Shown one piece after another: positions 1-10,612 of a stretch of 64,000 bases of DNA. The notes below the pieces were generated by a model that saw nothing but the letters and a program-made list of their open reading frames with translations, had not been told where the DNA came from and ran no database searches. The stretch covers positions 13,977,821 through 14,041,820 of the forward strand of contig NC_081142.1 of the NCBI RefSeq assembly GCF_958295425.1. Reading direction: 5' to 3'. The position numbers and the translations under genes are program-made. Each line of letters begins with the position of its first letter. The first letter of the stretch is position 1. The stretch comes from Solea solea (Eukaryota > Chordata > Actinopteri > Pleuronectiformes > Soleidae).

Positions 1-28
1 TGTGCGTGTATTTAAGTGGACCACTTGA

Positions 29-49
29 ACACACACACACACACACACA
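29..49. repeat. (AC)n microsatellite
   Basis: Ten uninterrupted AC dinucleotides. The flanks up to about 249 hold short A, T and G runs and no gene signal. Confidence 0.9.
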
Positions 50-423
50 AGTGCACACAGCGGTTACATTGGACTATTGTTTTAATATCTGCGCCCATGT
101 GGAACAGAGCAGAGAGACACTGTTGCATTCAATAATGAACCAGAAGTTTTTGGGGGGGGATTTTTTTTCTTCTTCATGACCAGAAAAAAATGCTTTCCTG
201 ATCTTATATCTCCCATGTGTCACCTGAACTCACCATGTTAGCATGGAGTGCAGTTTTGCCAACTCTTCACAAAGGAAAGTAGCTATTAGCTAACCCTAAA
301 AGTCTCGAGAAGTCGCTAAATGGCGTCATCAATTTGCATGATTGGCCGTGTGTGTGTAATTGCAATGGACGCTGCAGGAGAGAGGAATAGCAAAAAAAAA
401 AGTGAGTGAAATAGAACTACACA

Positions 424-1069
424 TTAAAGGCGACATAGACCGGAAGCTCCAATTAACGCTGCGTTTGTGTGTGTATCTGCGTCATTCTATCGTTTATGAA
501 ACCCTAAAGTTTCAGAACAAACAGTTCAGCCACTGCTGAGAAAATAGGGTTTTATTGTTTTCCTGGGCACATACGGATTGATGTTGTCATCAGTAAACCT
601 CACCACTCCTCTCACCACCGTAGCGCCTCCCGGTGCGGGCACTAGTCCGGGCACATCCGGTTGCGTACAATTAACCGCAGAAGAAGAAGAACTACTCTCG
701 TAGCTGCTGAGATGCAGAGCATCCACCGTGCCAGAGGGGGAGCTGTGTATCTGAGAGCTGGCCTATCTATTACGTCACTTCCAGGTACCTGGCCAATCAC
801 AGGACAGTGGGAAAGCTCTCGTTGGCTGGCCAATCACAGGACAGTGGGAAAGCTCTTGTTGGCTGGCCAATCACAGGACAGTCCACGTTCTGGGGGTGTG
901 ATTTTGGTCTGAAACAGCGCGGCTGACGAGAGCGTCAGTGAGGAGATATTTTGAGCGGCTTGTTTGCAGCGACTATGAGGTTTTTAACCATGAAAAAAAG
1001 TTAATATATGTAAGTAGACCTACATAACTAACATATATGTGCAATACAAGCATTCAATGTCACCTTTAA
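424..1069. mobile_element. MITE-like element with TTAA ends
   Basis: The element begins TTAAAGGCGACATAGA and ends TCAATGTCACCTTTAA. The reverse complement of the end, TTAAAGGTGACATTGA, matches the beginning at 14 of 16 positions. TTAA stands at both borders and could be either a target-site duplication, as in piggyBac-type insertions, or part of the inverted repeat. At 646 bp, with only short overlapping frames, it is non-autonomous. The interior from about 600 to 960 is more CpG-rich than its surroundings and carries CCAAT-box repeats. Confidence 0.6.
791..882. repeat. 37-bp tandem repeat with CCAAT boxes, 2.5 copies
   Basis: Units start at 791, 828 and 865. Each opens with GGCCAATCACAGGACAGT. 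The first two are complete and nearly identical, and the third is partial. Each unit carries a CCAAT pentamer, and TTGGCTGG stands at the unit junctions. It lies inside the inner MITE-like element, so it may be a family trait rather than a local duplication. Confidence 0.85.
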
Positions 1070-1297
1070 CTTTCTTCTGTCGATCCTGTTGAGTGTGGTT
1101 GATGACGTACAGTCAAGACATTTAACGCGACAGCGGATCGCTTGATTAGGGTTTGTGTGTCTGTTCCCCAAACCCTGTTCTTTTAAATAAACAACACAAA
1201 AAAACTATCAAACAAATACAAGATGTGTAAAAGGGGGTTTGTAAAGGAGCTTCATTGTAAATAAAGCTTGAAAATAGTTTTCACCGATACTTGTTCT

Positions 1298-1300
<3 letters not shown>

Positions 1301-1330
<30 letters not shown>
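1301..1330. repeat. (CAG)10 trinucleotide repeat
   Basis: Ten perfect CAG units. The flanking sequence shows no coding frame, so this is not evidence for a polyglutamine protein. It lies within the right half of the outer mobile element. Confidence 0.95.
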
Positions 1331-1331
<1 letters not shown>

Positions 1332-1600
1332 TGTGTGTGTGAAGACAGACCGTGATGCAACAGCCCCAACCCCCACCCCTCCTCATAACGTATTACCTTC
1401 TTGATGTGAATGGGAAGGGTGCGTCATAATTCACATCCCGACCTTAAGAACGATAGATGCTTTCAATTCAGAGTCTCCAAAAGTCTCTATTAACACCAGG
1501 AGAAGTCGCTAGATTTGTTGCTATAGTCGCCGTAACGAGAGGGATCTGGATACTCGCTAAATTTAAAAAACAAAGTCGCTAAGCTGGCAACTCCTTCTGC

Positions 1601-3167
1601 ATTTGTTGTTTGATGGCCATTGGCAAACAGCATTACTGCCCCTAGTGACCCACTCAGAGGCAGGTGTACTTGTCACCTTTGAAAGAACAGTTTTTTGTAC
1701 AAATCTATGCAACCTCAAGTCTGTTCATTCCAGAAAATTGGTTAAGTTTGGCCTGAACAGGATTGGCATATCAGCCCTCGTCAGTGTTGCCCATCTACCC
1801 CGGTGTAGTAAAGACTTTCCCTTTGCCTGTGGAGAAAGGTAAGGACGTGGCATGATAGTATGGAGGGTGCAGGTTGTGACAGCAGTGAATTAAAATAGAA
1901 GCACTGCTGTACAGGGCAATAAATTGCTGTTAACACAGACTTATGGAGGCTGTGTGAGGGTGCTGGCATATACAGGAGCCATTCAGAGGCACTTGGCTCA
2001 TTAGGTTGAGGAATTGCAGGGATGAGGGGGTGTGTGAGCGGGTAAGTCTATGACACGACAAGGCTTTGATGTGCTGACAGGTAGAGAGCTCATTCTCCTG
2101 CTTTTTCCCTGTCATCAGTCTCTCTCTTCACTCCACATACGTTCCCTCACTCTTGATAAACTCACTGCCAGCTGGATTATTGTTCCATATTAGGTTTCTT
2201 CACAGTTTCCCTCTCCCGGTGCTTCCTCTGCCTCCTGACTACGTCTATTTCCTGCTGCATCTCCTCCTCATTTTGCTTCATCTTCTCACTTTCTGCTCAT
2301 TCCTTGCCTGCTCTCGCTTGCTGTGCTGGGTGGATATCTATAGCAACAGCCTGACAGGACATCCAGGTGGGCGACATTGTGAACAAAACAAAAAGTAAAA
2401 AATTTGAAGAAGAAAAAATAAACAAGATTAACAGAAGGTGATGTAAATATAGGATTGTCACAATGTTGCTTTGTGATCAGTTTGACGGAATATATGTAAT
2501 GGATCGACTATTTCATTCCGTATAGCCGAGATAAATTTGCTGAAAATTGGGCTCTTTTGGATTCATAATATATTAAGAAGCAGAAAATGTGTGAATGAGC
2601 CATCTGTGCCCACAGCGGCTGGCTGAATTTGGTTCTGTCTGTGAGTTAGTCATGTTATTTAAAAATACTGTGTTGGACTTATTATATTTTTGTCTTGTTT
2701 TGTTTTATGTCTCTCTTTCACAGTAACACATGCACATAAATAGATGTTCGAGCATACATATGCAGTGGATGTGGATATACAACCACACCACACATTGTCA
2801 GTTGGCTGGAAAAAAAAGGTGGTTGCTGCTCCTAACACAGCTCTAGAGGGTGACATGTTTCTTTTTTTTAATATTATTTAACCAGAAATAATAATAAAAA
2901 AAAAATGGACATCAAAAAATATTTTTTTCAACATAAAAAAAAACCCTTTCATTTTCACTGACTATATAAACACACCTGAGCCAAAGGTTCTCAGAATCAG
3001 ATTGAGTTTGTGAAATACGTCATAGTTCAAAGTTCACCTGGCTTGTTTTTTTTTAACACAAAGAAAAGAAAAAACGGTCTGTTTTGTGACTTCTGCACAG
3101 TTTTTGCTGCTTTATATCACGGTTAAAAATGCAACATAAAATGAATCCCAACTTTGACTCAACAAAG
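1601..3167. other. Non-coding stretch
   Basis: All frames are short and lack recognisable domains. The stretch 2860-2945 is rich in A and T runs. I see no promoter, RNA gene or repeat that I can name. Confidence 0.6.
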
Positions 3168-3308
3168 CATTTTTTAAAGCCTGAATATGTGACCTATAAA
3201 CACACACCCCCAGGATGTCCATATAAGGAGTTGTGCATTATTCTCACTGCAAATTACCATGGGTGCACCTGCGGCACAGATCCGTGCCACGTGAGCACTA
3301 AGGGTTAA
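3168..3308 (-). repeat. Palindrome-bearing dispersed repeat, copy 1
   Basis: This 141-bp block matches the reverse complement of 57773-57911. Shared landmarks are CTGAATATGTGACCTAT, CACACACCC, AGGATGTCCATATAAGGA, GGTGCACCTG and the near-palindrome GGCACAGATCCGTGCC. Read on the minus strand it starts TTAACCCTTAGTGCTCAC. Homology stops at both ends, so this is a discrete repeat unit, probably a short non-autonomous element whose family I cannot name. Confidence 0.75.
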
Positions 3309-4418
3309 GTCATACATATTCATTTATATGTGATAACCAGGAGGTTTTGGTTTCATAAAACAATATTGTAAAATATTTAGGAAATCAATTGAGGCAGTGA
3401 CTCAGAGTCAGACTGTGGCTCATCAGTACATTATCACTCAGCCGATGTCTACCCTGTTTGCTCCACTGCAACTGCCTGCAAAAAAATGCATCCCTTTCAC
3501 ACCATCACTGTGATAAGATCTGACTTAACCTTGGTAAGGTGCATCACCTCTCACAATAACACTACCTTGTCACAATGAGAGAACGTCACCTTCAGGGAAT
3601 AGGGGAGGAAATAAAGCCAGGTTTCACTTTAGTGCTTGTATGTAGCATGCAGGGCATAATTTCCTTCTCATGGTCATGGGGGGTGACGGCAGCTCATTCA
3701 TAGAGCAAGTCACTTTTCAATTTGACGTTTGTGGGTTTGATGCCTGACTCCACTCGTCTAGTCTCTTAAAGACATTTAACCCGTTCCTGAAACTGTAGTG
3801 TATACTGTAAGTGGCAATCACAGCACCGTATACGTACAGACAATTTACCATATTTAAAGGTTGAAACATATCTGCTGGTCTTTGTTTGTAGTTAAATAAC
3901 GTGTAATTCAATGTGTGAATCAGATACAGAATACTAGAATACTTTATTTGCAAAGAGGTAAATAGATGCTTCACATTTGACCCTTCAGAAATTAAATGAC
4001 ACTTGCAAATGCAATATTAGCAATAGACCACATGAAATATAAACATGACAAGAAATGTGCGCTCAGTAAGAAATGTATACGGTGATGTCAGTCTGCCTTT
4101 CAGTTTGGTCCAGTGTGAAATGGGTATCAATAGTACCGATAAATCCCCAAAACAATAAGGTTTGAATTTTTATTTTGATGCTTTATTGTGTAACAAAATC
4201 AACAAATCCCATTCAAACAATTGAACAATTGTGAGAATGGCTGTTTAGATCTCACTCTGCCCTGCGTTATTCTCGTGCTGCACACGGAAAGTGATTCACT
4301 TTATGTCAAGACAGATGGAGGCAGCAGCAAGCCTGCGCCAGAAGAGCGAGACGGCAGTAAACAGGTTGGCGTGAAAACACAAAGAAGCACCTATGAAAAG
4401 TTTCAGCAGTGATTTTGA
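3309..4418. other. Non-coding stretch
   Basis: AT-rich sequence with no frame longer than about 85 codons and none with recognisable domains. A short A/T tract near 3935-3955 resembles retroposon tail sequence but is too short to call. Confidence 0.6.
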
Positions 4419-5393
4419 GGGCGTGTTTACACTAGTCCTCGTTTGCCGGGGGTTGAATCGGAACCGTGGTACATGTACCCCTTTAGTGCAGTGTGCTTGT
4501 GTCAGTGTGAATGCAGTCTGAGACCTCTGATGCAGATCAAATAACCAAACCAAAAGAGGTGGCCTCAGTCTGCTTGCAAGCAGTTCATCACTGGTGTGAA
4601 CTCTTCCCACACCTTTTACTGGAAGCGCAGTATTAACAGCTACAGCCTCAGTGTCCTCATCTAAAGCCACAAGGATATAGACATCCAAGTGAAGAAAAGA
4701 AAAAAAAAAGAAAAGAAAATAAATTCGAGTGAGGAGGAGGAGGGAGAACTGGGAAGGGAGCTGGTGATAGATGGAAATGAGAATGCTGTTTCCATCCTCT
4801 GTGTCTGGCAGGTCCCAACTCTTTCTCCTCCGCAGAGAAACAAGCACATTTAGCAGAGCATCATCACACCAAAGTGACACAAAGCCAGCTACTTGCAGCC
4901 GTGGATGTGGGCAACACCTGCAGCTCAGGACCCTCCCTCCACCGGCGAGTTGGTGGTTTTGGAGCGCTCCAGGGTGATGGTGCTAGTTTGGCCAAATGTG
5001 TTATTTTACCTGTGGAGGAGAAGACGGCTCAGATGGACACCGTTTAACACTCTGTTGTGACTATCTGTTGGTTCTCCTTCCGGTTCCCTCTGCTTCTCCC
5101 TGAGAAAAATGTGGATGAGAACACAGAGGCTGTCTCTGCTCCACCACGTCCGCCCACCAGCCACCTGGCAGTCTTCAGGGCGCTGCTCATCACCAGTGCA
5201 GCAGGGCAGATGAACATTCACCTGCCAATGCTCCATGATGTAGAGATTTAGAGGGATTTGTCTTTTTACCAGCCTACATGTCTGTCCAATTTACCACAAT
5301 TCATGGTGCATTTGAACCAGAACAATTAAACAATGTATCCCATATTCACCAGGTGCGGACCACGGAGTGGACGGTTCGGTGTGAACGCACCTT
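4419..5393. mobile_element. Possible decayed DNA transposon (hAT-like ends)
   Basis: The left end reads GGGCGTGTTTACACTAG. The right end, reversed, reads GGTGCGTTCACACCGAA, an imperfect inverted match. Just inside each end are related blocks (CGGAACCGTGGTAC on the left, GGACCACGGAGTGGACGG on the right). The ends resemble a fish repeat class that I remember as hAT-derived. There is no transposase frame. The 194-codon minus-strand frame crossing it has no domain and is considered spurious. Confidence 0.3.
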
Positions 5394-6445
5394 TCTCCTG
5401 ATGAAAAAACATGGTTGTTCAGCAGCTTCATGGGATGAAATCACGTGTTTTCACTCGAACACTTGCTGATAGTATTGATTTCTAGAGCCCTTTTTCAGAT
5501 GAAGGACGTAACACACAAATTATGTGACACTGTCTCGGTTATTGAAGACAGAGGCAGAATAACATCAACAACAACATCCCCAAAGGTTATGCACTGCAGC
5601 TTTAAATGTCTGAAAGACTCTTTTTCTTAGGTTGCCATGCATCATGGTCTGAAATGCAGAGTTTTATGCTCGACTCAGTGTGAAATGTGAATTCCAATAA
5701 CTCTGGTGATCCACTGACTTTGGTGCAATCATCGGGTCAAAGTTTTACTTCATTCAGACTTTGATTTGTGACCTTTAAAAATCAGAGTCAATCCCATTAG
5801 CCGCCGTTGAACTCTGCACATAGTAAATGTTATTACGTTGAGACATTAGAGCGTGGGAAATGGTACCATCAACAACTGTTATTTGTCTCAAAGAACCAGT
5901 ATACACAAGTGCAGCCTCACATGGTTGCACATGATTGCTTGTACTCAGGAATTATGTTACATTTAGTGTATAACACACAATTTCTAGGTCATAAAAACAC
6001 AGTATCATTATGGCTCGTGAAGATGAACGTGGAGAGTATCTCTCCACCTTCACAGTCTTCACTAACAATTCACATCACATACCGTATTCTCGGGTCTGCC
6101 AAGAGGAAAGTGCCATTATTGAGGGTCTTCATAATAGATGAAACGCTGAGAAATTCAAAATTACACCGGTCCCAATTCAGCAGGCATTTAGCAGGTAATT
6201 GAGAGTTAATGGGTAACATGTGAGAGTGCAGATACAGCAGCGGTTGACAGGTTGAATACATCACAACATGAAGTGATTCACTTTGAGGCACCAGAGGTCA
6301 CAGACCCATGATAAACCGGAGGTTCCTTCTCGACATTTATGGGATGCAGGTGCCAGGATTTAATGAATTAATGCGCGTGTCACTTTTTTTCATGTTTGGC
6401 TGCAAAGTTCACAAGACAGGGTTGAACATGGGTTGAAAGTGAAAC
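5394..6445. other. Non-coding stretch
   Basis: A 131-codon plus-strand frame (5807-6202) is present but has no domain, no upstream promoter and no splice context. The motif GCACTGCAGCTTTAA near 5590 resembles a fish MITE terminus, but no matching partner end was found. Confidence 0.55.
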
Positions 6446-6842
6446 AGCTACAAGAGTCAGTCAGTCAGTCATCATCTACCGCTTTATCCTCTGCCAGAGG
6501 GTCGCGGGGGGTGCTGTGCCAATCTCAGCTACATCGGGGTACACCCTGGACAGTTTGCCAGTCCATCGCAGGGCCACACACAGATAGAGACAAACAACCA
6601 TTCACTCTCACACTCACTCCTATGGTCAATTTGGAGTGTCCAATTTACCTATCCCCACATTGCATGTTTTTGGACTGTGGGAGGAAGCCGGAGTACCCGG
6701 AGAGAACCCACGCACACACGGGGAGAACATGCAAACTCCATGCAGAAAGGCCCTTGTTCCAACCGGGGCTCGAACCCGGGTCTTCTCGCTGCAAGGCGAG
6801 AGTGCTAACCGCTACACCACCGTGTGGCCCAGCTACAAGAGT
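6446..6842 (-). mobile_element. Full-length tRNA-derived SINE, copy 1, with target-site duplications
   Basis: The body is 6458-6830, read on the minus strand. Its head carries tRNA-like Pol III promoter boxes: box A TAGCGGTTAGCA (6803-6814) and box B GGTTCGAGCCC (6766-6776). An imperfect anticodon-type stem, TCTCGC/GCGAGA, lies between them. The central body contains the segment complementary to ACATGCAAACTCC, and the 3' tail is (TGAC)n. The perfect 12-bp repeat AGCTACAAGAGT flanks it at 6446-6457 and 6831-6842, as expected for LINE-mediated target-primed integration. Compared with copy 2 it lacks 11 bp between two CGGG runs and one tail unit. The long frames across it are not genes. Confidence 0.92.
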
Positions 6843-8666
6843 GTACTTTTTTTTTTTTCGGCAGCCATTTCTACTCCAGTTACTCCAAGCAAGCCATGAC
6901 AGGTCAGCTGTCTCGCCAGCGGTCGCTTACTTTGTCGTTAACAGCAGTCATGATTACCCTGGCCTTTTTTTAAAAAAAAAAAGAAAAGAATGGGAACTGA
7001 CTCCTGAGTGTGATAACACAAGAGGAAGCAGCCGTGGACACTGATAGCATCTGAAGATGGAAATCCCTTTCCCTTTTGAAAACAAAGAGACAGAGCTCTT
7101 TGTGTAAACAGAATTAGGATTAAAGGGAAATAACTACTAGGTTTTGTGGATCACCCGATCATTAACTTAGATGCAGTAAGAGTATTTTGGAATTGGAAAA
7201 GCGCATAATTGTCAAGAGATAGTACAGGATAGAATAAAATAGTTTTTGGCTCACCAATTACAGACAACAAAACAACAGTGACTACACTTAAAGCAAGAAC
7301 GAAAAAACCATAATAAAAACACATAAAATATTATAAAATAATAGTACATGTAGATCACTCACTGTGTTGTTGCTATGTTTATTGAGCCACTGTAGACACC
7401 GTACTGAGGAACACTCGCTTATACAGGTTACTGGGTGAATGTTGTTCTGTATGCCAGCTACCAGTATGTGGACTCATTTGTATCCTCTTGGTGTTAATGA
7501 ATAAAACCAGAGCACTAACCCTGCATTGTTCTTGAGAACATGAAACAGTCACTTTGTTGAAATAAGAATGCTGATGGCATTTGGGACAATGAATTTTTTT
7601 AAAAGACAGCTTTGGTCCAGGGGACATGAATGTTGATATGTATGAAACTAGACCCCCAGTTTATAGTGGGGTAGCACCATACTTACTTGCCACCTAAAAG
7701 ACTGCTGTTGCCAAATCTTACCTGGGTGCTACACATGCACATCTATTTCTCAATGTTCTGGATGATATGTTTGAGAAGGATTATAGAGGAAAAAGATGTA
7801 AGATTCTGTCTTTTTTAATCATTTAGATTGTTTTGCTTTCTCCTCGTCACTCACTTCTTTGAAACCTCACTCTGTTAAAAAAAAACCAAGTCCTCAAATT
7901 AGTGGACTTCACCGTCGACTAAAACCTAACAAATCTTTGAACTCAGAAGATGAGAAGAAAAGAAAAGCCTGAAAGCTGCAGGATAAATGTATGCTCTACA
8001 TTTTGGAACATATTTTACTCATTCTATTCAAGTCCATTTCTCCCCGTCCTTCTCTATTATACAAACCCGACTCTCGCGACCCAATGGGGATGTGTTGTAG
8101 TGAAAAAAGAAATGCCCTTAGAGGCCTTTCAGCCATTGAGCCTGCAATGTTTGTATGGGGGGTATTTAATTTGAGCTTCTTCCTCGGCCTCTATCTGTCT
8201 TCATCTGTCTCACTTTGTCTTTGCTTTCCAAGTGTTTATGTCACCAATCATTAATCCCCTTTTGCTCTGACAAAAAGTGCTCTGGGACAGTTTCGGTTAG
8301 GTACTGCTTTGTCAAGCATAGATTGCACACAGACGTGTTTACAAAGCATAGAAGTACATCTTGTAAAAACTACATTGTATCTGCCTGATCTCAAGGACTG
8401 TATACATTATTGTATATTTAATGTGTGCATCAGTATCTGTGTGTAGTAAACAAGACATTCTAATCAAATGAAGTATCATGAAAGGATATATTGTTTTGTC
8501 AATTTGAAGTTGGTTTCACTTCAGAATATAAATACAAAAATTAAATGACTATGACCTGGGTGACTGAGAACCTTCACGGACATAAAAAGGGACTTAAATA
8601 AAAAGTGTAAATCAATTTTGTCTTACACACACACACACTCTGTTCTTCCTCCCTCCATCTCTTGCT

Positions 8667-8667
<1 letters not shown>
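6843..8667. other. Non-coding stretch
   Basis: AT-rich, with poly-A/T runs (6847-6858, 6966-6988). The stretch 7210-7350 is A-rich and could be an old retroposon tail. No coding frame is supported. Confidence 0.6.

Positions 8668-8697
<30 letters not shown>
8668..8697. repeat. (GT)15 microsatellite
   Basis: Uninterrupted GT dinucleotides, 70 bp upstream of a long TA tract. Confidence 0.95.
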
Positions 8698-8698
<1 letters not shown>

Positions 8699-8766
8699 TC
8701 ACTGTTGTTCACACAAGGAGCTGCTGCTATTTTTCTACTCAGGGTTTGCCTTTGTGCCATAAAATG

Positions 8767-8767
<1 letters not shown>

Positions 8768-8840
<73 letters not shown>
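8768..8840. repeat. (TA)n microsatellite, 73 bp
   Basis: A perfect alternating TA tract. It is self-complementary and can extrude as a cruciform. Frames reading through it give only Ile-Tyr repeats and are artefacts. Confidence 0.97.
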
Positions 8841-8843
<3 letters not shown>

Positions 8844-8989
8844 GATACTGGTCTGTAATCAACAAAATACCAGCACTCTTCATCGTGAAGCTGCGCATCA
8901 TCTGTTGGTGATGCATATTGCACAATAAAAGGGAATGGATTCAGGGAACTGAAAGTGCTTTCACTTTGACACAAAAACAGGAAGTGTTA

Positions 8990-9245
8990 CGGAGAAGCCC
9001 AAATGCAGACACAAAAACGTAGTCGAAAGCAAAATCAAAAACATTCAAAAAGCGAAATCAGTCAGTCCAAAAACAACAAAATCAAAGGCAAGCATGAAGG
9101 CTGAGTGTTACCTGAAGGAAGACAACCTGACAAATACTGGGCAGCTGGTCCAGGCTTTCAAACAGGAGTGAGTGAGTGAGTGGAGGCAATCACAATAATC
9201 TGCAGCAGGTGAGTTGGAAGGAAACCAGGTAAAGGGGTTTCTCAG
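8990..9245 (-). mobile_element. Possible dispersed LTR-like repeat
   Basis: A-rich text of the form TCCAAAAACAACAAAATC is followed by GGAGGCAATCACAATAATC and GCAGCAGGTGAG. This order (A-rich segment, then a CA/GGTG-rich segment) also occurs at 35330-35660 and, in reverse, at 42640-43050. It resembles a teleost repeat class that I associate with retrotransposon long terminal repeats. Exact borders and family are not determinable by eye. Confidence 0.3.
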
Positions 9246-10354
9246 GCCAGCCTCCAGGGAAAAAAGACAAGCAGACACACCCACAAACACACCCACTCAT
9301 GCAGACAGGGGGAAACAGACAGACGACCATATAATAAGAGGGGAAAGGGGAATTGGAAACAGGATAGGGTGGCGTTTGGGTTCAGATCCCCAATTATATA
9401 AAGATAGAGAGCGTGAAGCCAAACTTGCCCCTCTTGAGGCTGGCGACACCAAAACCCTGCCTTCTCCATATCAGTGGGTGGACTTAAAAGTCAAAGTAAG
9501 TGTCAACTGAAACAAAAACACACAAAGGATTCACACTTAATGACATTTTTTTCAGATAAAGTTATGCTACAAAAACAGGGTGAAGCATTATGATTGACAG
9601 GTGAGACTGAGGTACGATGGTAAGGCAAGTGAATTTATAACCATTGGTGCACAGACTGACTCGAAAAGACACAGCTAACCCAGGATGGCAGCCCCTATAT
9701 TTAGAATATTTTGGAAGCAAGTGGAGATGTGTCAGTCATCTTTATAATGTGTCTTTGACTATCCCATCCCACACACACACTGCCAGAGCACTAAATGACA
9801 TTCCACACTGACATTTATTAGAATTCATACCGAACACACGCACACGGATATTTCTCACCATATGGACATGTTCTCAACACACGCTGCAGTTGCCATGTAA
9901 CCATGTTAGTGCGATGCAGTATTTCTAACACAGACATGCAGACAACATCTGCTGTGTTATCACCTCAGAGATGTTTACACGAGTGTCTCACCAAATGAGC
10001 TTCAACATGGATGACATTATACTTTTTGTGGGTTTTTTTATTCTTAAAAATCCAGACGTCCGACTTCTCCAGAGCTACAGCATATCTCCCTTTACATAAG
10101 TCTCCCTTAACACTCGCAAAAAAAAAAAAAAAAGAAGTCACTTCCACATATGTAAATGCTTTGGGACTTTGAGACAAAACATAAATAAGTAATATTAAAT
10201 AATGCACATAAATAATGCAAATGTGTTTCGTATGTCACAGAAAAGCAAATCGATGTTGCTAGGCGACCTTAGCTGGTTAGTGATTGGCCACGTGAGGAGA
10301 AGCACGCACCTGCGATGTGGGAACAGCTTTATTGTGAGCAATGACACGAAGACA
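9246..10354. other. Non-coding stretch
   Basis: Contains a 16-A run at 10118-10133 and short CA runs near 9771-9780. No coding frame is supported. Confidence 0.6.
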
Positions 10355-10396
10355 AAGACGTGCACCGTGGGTACATGGACCTACGGTGCACGTCTT
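10355..10396. repeat. Perfect 14-bp inverted repeat (hairpin)
   Basis: The arms AAGACGTGCACCGT (10355-10368) and ACGGTGCACGTCTT (10383-10396) are exact reverse complements. A G-T pair and two G-C pairs extend the stem to 17, leaving an 8-nt loop. It is GC-rich in an AT-rich setting. It could be the core of a fold-back element or a protein-binding palindrome. Confidence 0.9.
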
Positions 10397-10581
10397 ATTT
10401 TAAGTTCACATGACAGACATTGAATGCTGAATGCATTTTAGAAACAGGGCTATCAACGTGACTAATTCTTGTTTCCTGTGCCCAACCATAAAGGACTTAC
10501 CACTTTAAGGTGACATAATAATTGTGCGTCATGATTTGGTTGTGTGCATTTAATGGCTGGCTAATATTTGGTGACAAAGCC

Positions 10582-10612
<31 letters not shown>
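10582..10612. repeat. (GT)n(GA)n compound microsatellite
   Basis: About nine GT units run directly into about six GA units, followed by two GAGCAA-type repeats. Confidence 0.92.

Larger units (their letters stand above)
250..1600. mobile_element. Outer inverted-repeat DNA element (split by another insertion)
   Basis: The left end reads GCAGTTTTGCCAACTC. The right end, read on the opposite strand, is GCAGAAGGAGTTGCCAGCTT, so both ends share GCAG and TTGCCA-type sequence as imperfect terminal inverted repeats. A motif of the form AAGTCGCTA recurs inside both halves, near 311, 1503 and 1573, and supports their being one element. A second element (424-1069) interrupts it. No convincing target-site duplication is visible and no transposase frame is present, so this would be a non-autonomous element. 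I remember GTCGCTAAAT-bearing repeats in fish but cannot name the superfamily. Confidence 0.45.

Noticed and set aside
4296..4880. 194-codon minus-strand frame
   Set aside because: It contains runs of Phe/Leu/Ser from a T-rich tract, has no domain, and lies in a probable decayed transposon.
5585..5605. MITE terminus GCACTGCAGCTTTAA
   Set aside because: It resembles a fish MITE end, but no complementary partner end was found upstream or downstream.
5807..6202. 131-codon plus-strand frame
   Set aside because: No recognisable motif, no good start context and no splice signals.
6766..6830. tRNA gene on the minus strand
   Set aside because: Boxes A and B are present, but the anticodon stem gives a 6- or 8-nt loop and there is no closing acceptor stem. 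It is the head of a SINE with target-site duplications.
6433..7044. 203-codon plus-strand frame
   Set aside because: It runs antisense through the full-length SINE. The same frame type recurs at 16315-16770 in the other copy, so it is a repeat by-product.
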